Of a stretch of 7,536 nucleotides of DNA, positions 1-5,801 are shown one piece after another. The stretch is from NCBI GenBank assembly GCA_005888395.1, contig VAXF01000082.1, positions 1 through 7,536 of the forward strand, written 5' to 3'. A program made the position numbers and the translations under genes. The notes beneath the pieces were generated by a model. That model was not told the origin of the DNA. It saw only the letters and a program-made list of their open reading frames with translations, and searched no databases. How positions within the stretch are numbered: the first letter of the stretch is position 1; every line of letters starts with the position of its first letter. Source of the DNA: Actinomycetota bacterium. GTDB lineage: Bacteria > Actinomycetota > Acidimicrobiia > Acidimicrobiales > AC-25.

Positions 1-1159
1 GGGAACGGCTGGCGCCACACGATCTCCTCGGGCAGCCCCAGCTCCTCGCCGATGCGGCGGACCTCGTCCTTGAACAGGCTGCGCAGCGGCTCGACGAGCT
101 CGAAGCCCATGTCGTCGGGGAGGCCGCCGACGTTGTGGTGGCTCTTGATGCGCGCCGCGTCACGCGTGCCCGACTCGATCACGTCGGGGTACAGCGTTCC
201 CTGCACGAGGAAGCGCGCGTCCTCCAAGCCCCCTGCGGCGTCCTCGAACACGCGGATGAACGTCTCCCCGATGACCTTGCGCTTCTCCTCCGGGTCGACC
301 ACGCCCGCCAGCCGGTCGGCGAAACGATCCTCGGCCCGCGCGTGGATCAGCTCGATGCCCTGGTGGCGGTGGAACGTGTCGACCACCTGCTCGGCCTCGC
401 CCTCGCGCAGGAGGCCGGTGTCGACGAAGACGCACGTGAGCTGCGGAGGGCGGCGGCGACTGCGGAGTCGACGCCGCCGGAGAGGCCGCAGATGACGCGC
501 GCGTCCCCGACCTGCGATCGGACGGTGTCGATCGACTGCTCGATGATCGATGTCATCGTCCATGTCGGACGGCAGCCGCACACGTCGAACAGGAAGTGCT
601 TGAGGATCTCCTGCCCCCGCGGCGTGTGGGCGACCTCCGGGTGGAACTGCACGCCGTAGATGGCGCGGCCGGGATCCTCGAGGGCGGCGACGGGAACCTC
701 GTCGGTGCGCGCCGTGACCTGGAAGCCGGCCGGCGCGACGACGATCGAATCGGCGTGGCTCATCCACACGTCCTGCTTCGGCGGCAGGTCGCCGAACAGC
801 TTCGACGGCGCCGTCGCGGTGACCTCGAGGGCGGTCCGCCCGTATTCGCCCCGCCCGGTGCGCGCCACCTCCCCGCCGAGCTGCCGGGCGACGAGCTGCG
901 CGCCGTAGCAGATGCCGAGGATCGGCACGCCCGTGCCGTAGACGGCCGAGTCGAGCGACGGCGCGCCGGCGACGTGCACCGAGGCCGGCCCACCGGAGAA
1001 GACGATGCCCTTGGGCCGGAGCGCCAGCATCTCGGCGACGGGCATGTCGTGCGGGACGATCTCGCTGTAGACGTGCGCCTCCCGCACACGCCGGGCGATC
1101 AGCTGCGCGTACTGCGCCCCGAAGTCGACGACGAGGACGGTGTCGAACGCGTCAGTCAC
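1..1159 (-). CDS. guaA: GMP synthase (glutamine-hydrolysing), frameshifted and C-terminally cut by the window edge
   Basis: Converts XMP to GMP with ATP and glutamine, the last step of de novo GMP synthesis in the cytoplasm. From the GTG at 1159 the N-terminal class I glutamine amidotransferase domain is complete: nucleophile Cys84 in GICYGAQL and His173/Glu175 in QFHPEV. The ATP-pyrophosphatase P-loop SGGVDS lies at residues 227-232. After Ala237-Leu238 (codon 446-448) the original frame becomes nonsense and stops at 347. The family sequence resumes in another frame at 443 with QLTCVFVDTGLLREGEAEQV and stays open to position 3, including TLYPDVIESG, IKSHHNVGGLP and IVWRQPFP. Homologues have about seven residues (LHRAIGK in E. 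coli) where only two bases remain, so 19 bases appear lost. About 130 C-terminal residues (dimerisation domain) lie outside. The start is 10 bases after the guaB3 stop, so the two are probably co-transcribed. The identity is certain; whether the lesion is real or an assembly error is not. Confidence 0.93.
441..448 (-). other. Junction of the apparent 19-base deletion/frameshift in guaA
   Basis: On the minus strand GCC CTC (Ala-Leu, first frame) is followed by only two bases, CG, and then CAG CTC ACG (Gln-Leu-Thr, second frame). In the family, seven residues separate these positions, so 21 bases are expected and two are found. The frame is intact for hundreds of bases on each side. The position just after the PP-loop motif means a true lesion would abolish amination of XMP. 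Confidence 0.75.
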
Positions 1160-1169
1160 GACAGGGGCG

Positions 1170-2333
1170 TCAGTGCCCCATGCCGATGCCCTGCGAGCGT
1201 TGCAGGGTCTTGCCCTCGGTGCGGATGGCGGGGGCCACCATCACCTCGGCCTTCTGGAACTCCTTGACGGTCTCGTACCCGCACGTGGCCATCGAGGTGC
1301 GCAGGGCGCCGAACAGGTTGAGCCTGCCGTCGTTCTCGTGGGCCGGGCCCACGAGCACCTCGCGCAGCGTGCCCCGAGGCTCGGTGCGTACTCGTGCGCC
1401 GCGCGGGAGCGTGGGATGGAACGTGGCCATGCCCCAGTGGTAGCCGCGCCCGGGCGCCTCGTGCGCCGCCGCCAGCGGCGAGCCGATCATGACCGCGTCG
1501 GCCCCGCACGCGATGGCCTTGGCGATGTCGCCGCCCGTGCTCATGCCGCCGTCGGCGATCACCTGCACGTACACACCGGTCTCGTCGAGATGGCGCATGC
1601 GAGCACCGGCGGCGTCGGCGATGGCGGTGGCCTGCGGCACCCCGATGCCGAGCACGCCCCGGGTCGTGCACGCCTGTCCGGGCCCGACGCCCACGAGGAC
1701 GCCGACCGCGCCGGTGCGCATCAGGTGGAGCGCGGCCTGGTACGAGGCGCACCCACCGACGATGACCGGGATCTCCAGCTCGCGGATGAAACGCTTGAGG
1801 TTCAGCGGCTCGACCGTGCGCGACACGTGCTCCGCCGACACCACCGTGCCCTGGATCACCAGCAGGTCGAGCTCGGCTTCGAGGATCGTGCCGACGTAGC
1901 GCTCGGCCCGCTGCGGGGTGAGCGAGGCGCAGGACACCACACCGGCGTCGTTGATCTCGCGGACGCGCCGCGCGATCAGCTCTTCCTTGATCGGCTCGCC
2001 GTAGATCTGCTGCATCCGCAACGTCGCCTTGTCGGGCTCGAGACCGGCGATCTCCTCGAAGAGTGGGTCGGGGTCGTCGTAACGGGTCCACAGACCTTCG
2101 AGGTTCACGACGCCGATGCCACCGAGGCGTCCGACCTCGATCGCCGTCGCCGGGCTGACGACGCCATCCATCGCCGCGGCCATCAGTGGCAGCTCGAGAC
2201 GGAAGGCGTCGATCTCCCACGTGATGTCGACGTCCTCGGGGTCGCGTGTGCGCCGGCTGGGCACGATGGCGATGTCGTCGAACCCGTAGGCGCGCCGTCC
2301 GGACTTGCCGATCCCGATCTCGAGCTCAGCCAT
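1170..2333 (-). CDS. guaB3: GuaB3 family IMP dehydrogenase-related protein
   Basis: A 387-residue TIM-barrel protein of the IMP dehydrogenase/GMP reductase superfamily. The GuaB3 N-terminal signature GRRAYGFDDIAIVPSRRTRD is at residues 12-31. The active-site loop GVGPGQACTTRG places the expected catalytic Cys at 222, and the phosphate-binding DGGMSTGGD is at 261-269. The barrel is continuous from about residue 20, with no ~120-residue CBS insertion as in canonical IMPDH, and the length fits GuaB3. Members act on IMP/GMP with NAD(P); a cyanobacterial GuaB3 has been reported to have IMPDH activity, and the actinobacterial role is less settled. The ATG at 2333 is preceded by GGGGGG nine bases upstream and overlaps by one base the stop of a 32-codon ORF that repeats its own 5' end. 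guaA follows after 10 bases, supporting a purine operon. The symbol rests on the signatures and on the neighbourhood. Confidence 0.92.
   Translation of the reverse strand: MAELEIGIGKSGRRAYGFDDIAIVPSRRTRDPEDVDITWEIDAFRLELPLMAAAMDGVVSPATAIEVGRLGGIGVVNLEGLWTRYDDPDPLFEEIAGLEPDKATLRMQQIYGEPIKEELIARRVREINDAGVVSCASLTPQRAERYVGTILEAELDLLVIQGTVVSAEHVSRTVEPLNLKRFIRELEIPVIVGGCASYQAALHLMRTGAVGVLVGVGPGQACTTRGVLGIGVPQATAIADAAGARMRHLDETGVYVQVIADGGMSTGGDIAKAIACGADAVMIGSPLAAAHEAPGRGYHWGMATFHPTLPRGARVRTEPRGTLREVLVGPAHENDGRLNLFGALRTSMATCGYETVKEFQKAEVMVAPAIRTEGKTLQRSQGIGMGH
2268..2333 (-). repeat. Direct repeat copy A (5' end of guaB3)
   Basis: This is the guaB3 start-region copy of an imperfect direct repeat. 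Bases 2299-2332 are identical over 34 bases to 2397-2430, an offset of 98 bases. Homology continues with point differences and one 5-base gap to 2268, where GGCGATGTCGTC (plus strand) still matches copy B. The offset is not a multiple of three, so the copies are in different frames. Confidence 0.85.
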
Positions 2334-2431
2334 TAGAGACCGCCCCCCGTCGACATCGCCGGCGATGTCGTCACTCTGTACCCGTTGGCGCGTCGCCCGG
2401 ACTTGCCGATCCCGATCTCGAGCTCAGCCAA
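2333..2431 (-). CDS. 32-residue leader ORF carrying a duplicated GuaB3 N-terminus
   Basis: From a TTG at 2431 this reads MAELEIGIGKSGRRANG (residues 1-17), then YRVTTSPAMSTGGGL and TAA. Residues 1-15 equal the GuaB3 N-terminus; afterwards Tyr16 is Asn, Phe18 is Tyr, and a 5-base insertion changes frame. AAGGGGG at 2438-2444, six bases before the TTG, is a stronger Shine-Dalgarno than that of guaB3 itself. The TAA (2333-2335) shares one base with the guaB3 ATG (TAATG), an arrangement typical of translational coupling. It could be a translated leader, a decayed remnant of a tandem duplication of the guaB3 start, or the join of two strain variants in an assembly. Two synonymous differences (GGG for GGA, CGA for CGG) suggest the copies diverged under coding constraint before this one decayed. 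Confidence 0.45.
   Translation of the reverse strand: MAELEIGIGKSGRRANGYRVTTSPAMSTGGGL
2351..2370. repeat. Perfect 20-bp palindrome upstream of guaB3
   Basis: CGACATCGCC is followed immediately by its exact reverse complement GGCGATGTCG. The right arm (2361-2370) is the edge of the duplicated guaB3 sequence and the left arm is its inverted copy. The element ends 17 bases before the guaB3 ATG, next to the GGGGGG Shine-Dalgarno. It could be an operator, a cruciform/hairpin affecting initiation, or the scar of a fold-back template switch that created the duplication. Confidence 0.6.
2361..2431 (-). repeat. Direct repeat copy B (diverged duplicate upstream of guaB3)
   Basis: This is the second copy of the guaB3 5' end, 71 bases against 66 in copy A because of the extra five bases (ACTCT, plus strand) near 2373-2377. 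It starts exactly at the centre of the palindrome at 2351-2370, so one repeat boundary and the dyad axis coincide. Outside the 34 identical bases it differs at several positions, unlike a very recent exact duplication. Confidence 0.8.
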
Positions 2432-2482
2432 TACCGGCCCCCTTATTCGCCCCGTGAACCTCTCAGAATAGACGCCACTCTC
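2432..2482 (-). promoter_or_regulatory. Possible promoter/5' leader for the guaB3-guaA pair
   Basis: This is the gap between the Nudix stop and the duplicated guaB3 start. On the minus strand TATTCT (2465-2470) fits the actinobacterial -10 pattern TAnnnT, but no good -35 lies about 17 bases upstream. AAGGGGG at 2438-2444 is a clear Shine-Dalgarno for the TTG at 2431. A separate transcription start here is therefore possible but weakly supported; read-through from the Nudix gene is equally plausible. Confidence 0.25.
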
Positions 2483-3043
2483 TCAGCCACCGGTGAGGGT
2501 GAGCAGCATCAGAAGTTGCCGCAGGATGCGGGCGGTCGCGCCCCAAACGGTCTCGCCCTCGAGCTCGAAGAACGACACGTCGCGCGGCCCCATGGGCAGC
2601 TCCCAGATCTCCTCTCGAAAAACGCCGTCGTCGAGCAGCTCGGCCACGGCGATGTCGAAGACGCGCTCGATCTCGGCCGGGTTCGGGCTGGTGTCCGGGC
2701 GTCCGTCGAGCTCGCCGACGAACGGCGCGACGACGAACCGGCTGGCCACGGTGGCGAGCCGGTCGAGCTCGCCCAGGACCCTCACCTGATCCGAGGCGAG
2801 GCCGATCTCCTCGCGGGCCTCCCGGAGGGCGGCGGCCAGCAGATCCTCGCCCGGGTCCTGCCGACCGCCCGGGAAGGCAACCTCGCCCCGGTGCGCGGTG
2901 AGCTCGCTCGAACGGCGGGTGAGCAGCACGTGGAGGCGACCTTCGTCCTCGAACAGCGGCACGAGCACGGCCGCGGCGCGCGATCCCTCCACGGTGAAGG
3001 GCGGCGGTGCGCCTCGACCACGCCCTGCCATCACCGTTCGCAC
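2483..3043 (-). CDS. Nudix hydrolase, CoA pyrophosphatase (NudL/CoAse) type
   Basis: Counted from the GTG at 3043, the Nudix box GX5EX7REUXEEXGU is perfect at residues 60-82 (Gly60, Glu66, REAREEIGL 74-82), supplying the Mg2+-binding glutamates. The CoA-specific upstream signature is at 41-60 (LLTRRSSELTAHRGEVAFPGG begins at Leu40). Such enzymes split CoA and oxidised CoA to 3',5'-ADP and phosphopantetheine; the substrate here is inferred from the signature. The 186-residue length is close to E. coli NudL. The start is uncertain: GTG 3043, GTG 3034 and ATG 3031 are in frame with no clear Shine-Dalgarno. The frame stays open to an ATG at 3292, but that would cover the 59-residue gene on the same strand and add a low-complexity Gly/Arg/Ala/Pro stretch unlike the family. 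It probably belongs to the same transcript as the gene upstream. Confidence 0.88.
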   Translation of the reverse strand: MRTVMAGRGRGAPPPFTVEGSRAAAVLVPLFEDEGRLHVLLTRRSSELTAHRGEVAFPGGRQDPGEDLLAAALREAREEIGLASDQVRVLGELDRLATVASRFVVAPFVGELDGRPDTSPNPAEIERVFDIAVAELLDDGVFREEIWELPMGPRDVSFFELEGETVWGATARILRQLLMLLTLTGG

Positions 3044-3150
3044 GCGCCCGAGGTCGACCGCCGCCCGCTCGCCCGGGCTCAGGCCGGCCCACGGGGCCTC
3101 CCGGCCCGGACGCGCGCCCGGGGGCCGCGGAACGTGCTGCGGCCCGCCTC

Positions 3151-3330
3151 TCAGCGCGACTGGGGCTCCGGTTGGGGCTCCTGGGCCGCCCGCTCGGCGA
3201 GCTCCTCGAGGAGCTCCCGCAGCCCACCCGTCTTCAGGTTGCTGATGACCCTGCCGGGAGGCGTCTCTCCCCGCTCCCACTCCATCCACCACGAAAGCAG
3301 CTTGCGCGGGTCTGCAGGCGGCCGCTCCAC
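3151..3330 (-). CDS. Small conserved-looking protein of 59 residues, function unknown
   Basis: A short ORF from a GTG at 3330 to TGA at 3151. The sequence begins VERPPADPRKLLSWWMEWER and continues GETPPGRVISNLKTGGLREL, then an acidic helix LLEELAERAAQ and a Pro/Gln/Glu tail. A WW-x-EWERG motif, a TPPGR turn and an LKTGGLRELL helix look like a compact folded protein rather than a chance frame. The other frames across this stretch are Gly/Arg/Pro/Ala low complexity. I recall similar small actinobacterial proteins but cannot name a family. It starts 42 bases after the putative anti-sigma gene and ends 107 bases before the Nudix start. No signal peptide, membrane segment or cysteine is visible. 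Alternative starts are few, and the Shine-Dalgarno is weak. Confidence 0.72.
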   Translation of the reverse strand: MERPPADPRKLLSWWMEWERGETPPGRVISNLKTGGLRELLEELAERAAQEPQPEPQSR

Positions 3331-3372
3331 ACCGGTCAGCCTACGGCCGGCGGCAGGCGGCCCGAGACGGGA
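3331..3372 (-). other. Short G/C-rich spacer with a minor dyad
   Basis: This lies between the stop of the 277-residue membrane protein and the 59-residue gene. On the minus strand CCCG-TCT-CGGG forms a 4-bp hairpin, followed by a GGCCG...CGGCC pairing. Neither has a U-tract, so termination here is doubtful. Confidence 0.3.
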
Positions 3373-4206
3373 TCAGACGGTGCCGGTGCCGGTGTCGTAC
3401 GAGGGGGGCGGCGGGGTGGTCGTCGTCGTGGTGGTCGACGGCGGCGGCTTGGGCGGGAATCCCCTCGGCCGCGCCGTGGTGGTCGTGGTGGGAGCGATCG
3501 TCGTGCTCGTCGTCGACGTGGACGACGTCGTCGTCGAGGAGGTCGTCGACGTCGAGCTCGTGGTCGTCGGCGTGACCACCTGCGGCGCGGCCGCAGTGAC
3601 GATCGAGGGCGGCAGGTTCAGCCGCGAGACGAGTTGCTCGAGCTGGCGGATGCGCAGGGCGGCGGCGGCCAGCAGCTGGTCGCGCTTGGGGTCGCCCGCG
3701 GGAAGCAGCGTGGCCGTCTGCTGGGCCTTGGCCGCCGCGCTCCGGGCCGACGCGAGCGCCGCGGGAACCGCAGCCGCGTTTCCGGTTGCGACGGCCTTCT
3801 GCACGGCGCCGGTCTGCTGGTCGAGCACCTGCAGGTATCGCGCCGCCCGGGCGAACGCGAGCTGCCGCTCGGGAACGGCGGCGTGCGGAGACCGGCTGAC
3901 AAGCGCGACGGCGGCGACCACGATGGCGGCGGCGGCCGCGATGGCCGGCGCGAGACGCCCTGGCGCGGGCAGGCGCGACCACGGGCGGGCCTGTCGCGCG
4001 GCCAGGGCGGCGCGCATCGCGACGAGCGGCTCGTGGGGTGTGGGGACGTCACGGACCGCCTCGGCCCGCAGCGCGTCGGCGATCCCGAGCTCGGCCGCGA
4101 CCGGCCTCGCCTGATCCGGCAGCACGGCGCCGTCGAGGGCGGCGTCGAGCAGCGCGGCGCGTTCATCGACGGCCCCCGGCACCACTCGACCTCGGAACAG
4201 CTTCAC
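3373..4206 (-). CDS. Single-pass membrane protein with Thr/Ser/Pro-rich tail, probable RsdA-like anti-sigma factor
   Basis: Starts at a GTG whose GTGA overlaps the sigma-factor TGA by four bases, implying translational coupling. The 277-residue product has four parts: a cytoplasmic N-terminal ~80 residues with an acidic amphipathic helix (DERAALLDAALDG, 14-26), one membrane segment at about 84-104, an Ala/Gln-rich helical or coiled-coil part at about 112-198, and a Thr/Ser/Pro tail at 212-277 with long Thr runs. It has no cysteine and no HxxxCxxC, so it is not a zinc (ZAS) anti-sigma factor. M. tuberculosis RsdA, the SigD partner, also lacks ZAS, has one membrane segment and is encoded next to sigD near guaB2-guaB3. 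The role of binding the upstream sigma factor, with release by proteolysis, is inferred from position and architecture. The frame is open upstream to 4329, but that part is a shadow of the sigma gene. Confidence 0.75.
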   Translation of the reverse strand: MKLFRGRVVPGAVDERAALLDAALDGAVLPDQARPVAAELGIADALRAEAVRDVPTPHEPLVAMRAALAARQARPWSRLPAPGRLAPAIAAAAAIVVAAVALVSRSPHAAVPERQLAFARAARYLQVLDQQTGAVQKAVATGNAAAVPAALASARSAAAKAQQTATLLPAGDPKRDQLLAAAALRIRQLEQLVSRLNLPPSIVTAAAPQVVTPTTTSSTSTTSSTTTSSTSTTSTTIAPTTTTTARPRGFPPKPPPSTTTTTTTPPPPSYDTGTGTV

Positions 4207-4847
4207 GTCGTGAGCTTCCTCGCCATCGCCTCGAGCGCCCGCAACTGCTGCATGCGGACGGCACCCGGCCGCTTGCCCACGATCTCGCCCACCTGCTCGG
4301 ACGTCAGACCGGCGCACACTCGCAGCCACACGACCTCGCGGTCGTCGGCCGGCAGCGACGCCAGCGCGGCCCGCACCTCGACCGCGTCCTCCTCGGCCGA
4401 AACGCGCTCGTCGGGCCCTTGGAGCCCGAGGTCGACGACTTCGCCGGATTCGGCTTGGAGGCGGACCCGGCTGCGCGCCCGGAGCCGGTCGGTGGCGACG
4501 TTACGGGCGATCGAGAAGAGCCAGGCCCGGAACGAGTCGGCGCCCCCGCGCAGCGACCGCACCTTCTGGAGGGCGCGCAGGAACGTCTCGGAGAGCGCCT
4601 CCGCGGCGTCGTCCCTGTCGCCCAACCGGAGGACCAGGAACCCCATCAGACCCTTCCCATATGCGACGTAAGCCGCCTCCCAGGCATGGCGGTCCCCCCG
4701 TTTGGCCGCTTCGACGACCTGATCGTCGAGATGCGCACCCGGGCTGCTCCGGGCGGGTGGCCGCGTAGGAAGACGCTGCCCATTGCCGGTTGTCACGACC
4801 GGCGCCTCCGTCGTCCGCTGCTCCGCCTGCTCGCGGGGACCCGTCAC
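4203..4847 (-). CDS. ECF-type RNA polymerase sigma factor, possibly SigD-like
   Basis: A 214-residue sigma-70 family protein with regions 2 and 4 only. Region 2 covers about 41-125 (LDDQVVEAAKRGDRHAWEAA, then DDAAEALSETFLRALQKV and FRAWLFSIARNVATDRLRAR), with the core-binding and -10-recognising helices. Region 4 covers about 160-212 (LASLPADDREVVWLRVCAGL, then the helix-turn-helix SEQVGEIVGKRPGAVRMQQLRAL). The linker at 126-158 is acidic. The ~38-residue N-terminus is hydrophilic and Pro/Arg-rich. The GTG at 4847 is supported by GAGGAG at 4852-4857, four bases upstream. It directs RNA polymerase to a regulon that cannot be read from this window. The overlap with the downstream membrane gene and the groEL/guaB3 neighbourhood resemble mycobacterial sigD-rsdA; that subgroup assignment is inference, the ECF call is firm. 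Confidence 0.93.
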   Translation of the reverse strand: MTGPREQAEQRTTEAPVVTTGNGQRLPTRPPARSSPGAHLDDQVVEAAKRGDRHAWEAAYVAYGKGLMGFLVLRLGDRDDAAEALSETFLRALQKVRSLRGGADSFRAWLFSIARNVATDRLRARSRVRLQAESGEVVDLGLQGPDERVSAEEDAVEVRAALASLPADDREVVWLRVCAGLTSEQVGEIVGKRPGAVRMQQLRALEAMARKLTT

Positions 4848-4935
4848 GCTGCTCCTCGGCCTGCACCGGGCACGGCTCGTGACCTCCCCGGGGCGTTGCT
4901 GCGATCGCCTCGAGGGTACCCGGTCGGCGAGCCTC
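4848..4935 (-). other. Intergenic region upstream of the sigma-factor gene
   Basis: Eighty-eight bases between the transporter stop and the sigma start. GAGGAG at 4852-4857 is a good Shine-Dalgarno. TACCCT, inside GGTACC on the minus strand, fits TAnnnT, but I see no convincing -35 partner. No strong hairpin with a U-tract follows the transporter. Promoter position is undecided. Confidence 0.3.
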
Positions 4936-5784
4936 TTATACGCCGGCTGCGACCAGCACGAAGTCGGTTCCGAAGCCCAGGAGCAGGCCCAGGAGCAGGC
5001 CCCACATGAGCATCTCCTTGTGCCCCAGGCGCTGGGCGACGGTGAGCAGCTGTACGACGACGTAGAGGATCGAGCCCGCAGCGAGGGCGAGGAACGTCAT
5101 CGCCAGCGTGGCGCTCACGAACGAGCGTCCGATCACCGTGCCCAGGAACGTGGGACCACCGCCGATGAGCCCCAGCACGGCGAGGAGGCCCCAGCTCGGC
5201 ATGGTCGCCTCCGCCGCCAGTGGCGCCACGATGCCGAAGCCCTCCGTCGCGTTGTGGAGGCCGAAGCCGATGATGAGGAGGAGCGCCAGGCTGACGTCGC
5301 CCTTGGCCGCCGACTGGCCGATCGCCAGCCCCTCGGAGAAGTTGTGGAGCCCGATGCCCACCGCCACGAGGAACGCCAGCTCGCGGCCGCTGGTGATGAC
5401 GATCGGCCGGTGGTGCGCCCGCAGCTCCTCCACGGCCGCGGCGCCCGGCCCGAGGCTCGCGGCGCGCGGCCGGGTGGCCAGCCAGCGGTCGTAGTACACG
5501 AGCCCCATGAGGCCCAGGGCGAGGGCGGCGGTGAACAGCGCCGCCAGCCAGGCGAAGTGGCCCCACGAGCCGCCGTGGTGGCTGGCCTCGTCGAGGGCGT
5601 CCTCGACCGGCGCGATCCCGTGCTCGAACACCTCGATGAGGAGGAACACCAGGATGCCGATGGCGACGGCGTTGAGCATCGCCCGCACCCGCGGCGCCGG
5701 GCTGCGCATGCGGCCCATCGGGAGCCCCAGGAAGATCGTGGACCCGGCGATCCCCCCCAACAGCAGCACCCGCGCCCACGACAT
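4936..5784 (-). CDS. ZIP-family divalent metal transporter
   Basis: A 282-residue polytopic membrane protein. Eight hydrophobic segments can be placed at about 3-23, 36-56, 77-97, 134-158, 164-190, 198-220, 225-250 and 259-280. The ZIP metal-site motifs are in segments 4 and 5: GLHNFSEGLAIG (His147, Asn148, Glu151) and GLHNATEGFGIV (His177, Asn178, Glu181). A further potential site is EVFEHG at 51-56, and there are His pairs in the loops (69-70, 124-125). ZIP proteins import Zn2+, Fe2+, Mn2+ or related ions into the cytoplasm; the ion cannot be read from sequence. The DtxR-like inverted repeat touching the ATG suggests regulation by iron or manganese. No Shine-Dalgarno fits before the ATG, so a leaderless or near-leaderless transcript is likely. 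An internal start would cut into the first membrane segment. Confidence 0.9.
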   Translation of the reverse strand: MSWARVLLLGGIAGSTIFLGLPMGRMRSPAPRVRAMLNAVAIGILVFLLIEVFEHGIAPVEDALDEASHHGGSWGHFAWLAALFTAALALGLMGLVYYDRWLATRPRAASLGPGAAAVEELRAHHRPIVITSGRELAFLVAVGIGLHNFSEGLAIGQSAAKGDVSLALLLIIGFGLHNATEGFGIVAPLAAEATMPSWGLLAVLGLIGGGPTFLGTVIGRSFVSATLAMTFLALAAGSILYVVVQLLTVAQRLGHKEMLMWGLLLGLLLGFGTDFVLVAAGV

Positions 5785-5785
5785 A

Positions 5786-5801
5786 GTTAGGCAACCCTAA
5801 C
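5786..5801. promoter_or_regulatory. DtxR/IdeR/MntR-like operator upstream of the ZIP gene
   Basis: GTTAGG-CAAC-CCTAAC (plus strand) is a perfect 6+6 inverted repeat with a 4-base spacer, matching the TTAGG...CCTAA half-sites of DtxR-family iron/manganese repressor boxes. It covers the candidate -10 element (TAGGGT, 5794-5799, minus strand) and ends one base before the ATG. A metal-loaded repressor bound here would block transcription. The arms are seen directly; the regulator family is inferred, and no such regulator is encoded in the window. Confidence 0.65.

Noticed and set aside
1140..2336. Plus-strand open frame of 398 codons antisense to guaB3
   Set aside because: A His/Asp/Arg/Ala-rich shadow of a fully conserved gene, with no motif of its own.
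3044..3292. N-terminal extension of the Nudix gene up to the ATG at 3292
   Set aside because: It would span most of the 59-residue gene on the same strand in another frame and adds low-complexity Gly/Arg/Pro/Ala residues absent from the family; the shorter starts give a normal length.
2246..4114. Long plus-strand open frame (622 codons)
   Set aside because: It runs antisense through the guaB3 5' end, the Nudix gene and the membrane-protein gene. Its product is Arg/Gly/Ala/Val low complexity with no family motif. It is open only because the DNA is G/C-rich.
3373..4206. Zinc-binding (ZAS) anti-sigma factor
   Set aside because: The protein contains no cysteine and no HxxxCxxC motif, so only a non-ZAS, RsdA-like type is possible.
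4207..4329. N-terminal extension of the putative anti-sigma factor to 4329
   Set aside because: It lies wholly inside the sigma-factor region 4 coding sequence; the GTG at 4206 in the GTGA overlap is the natural start.
4848..4935. Autoregulated ECF promoter upstream of the sigma gene
   Set aside because: I looked for a GGAAC-like -35 with a CGT-type -10 at about 16 bases and found no convincing pair.
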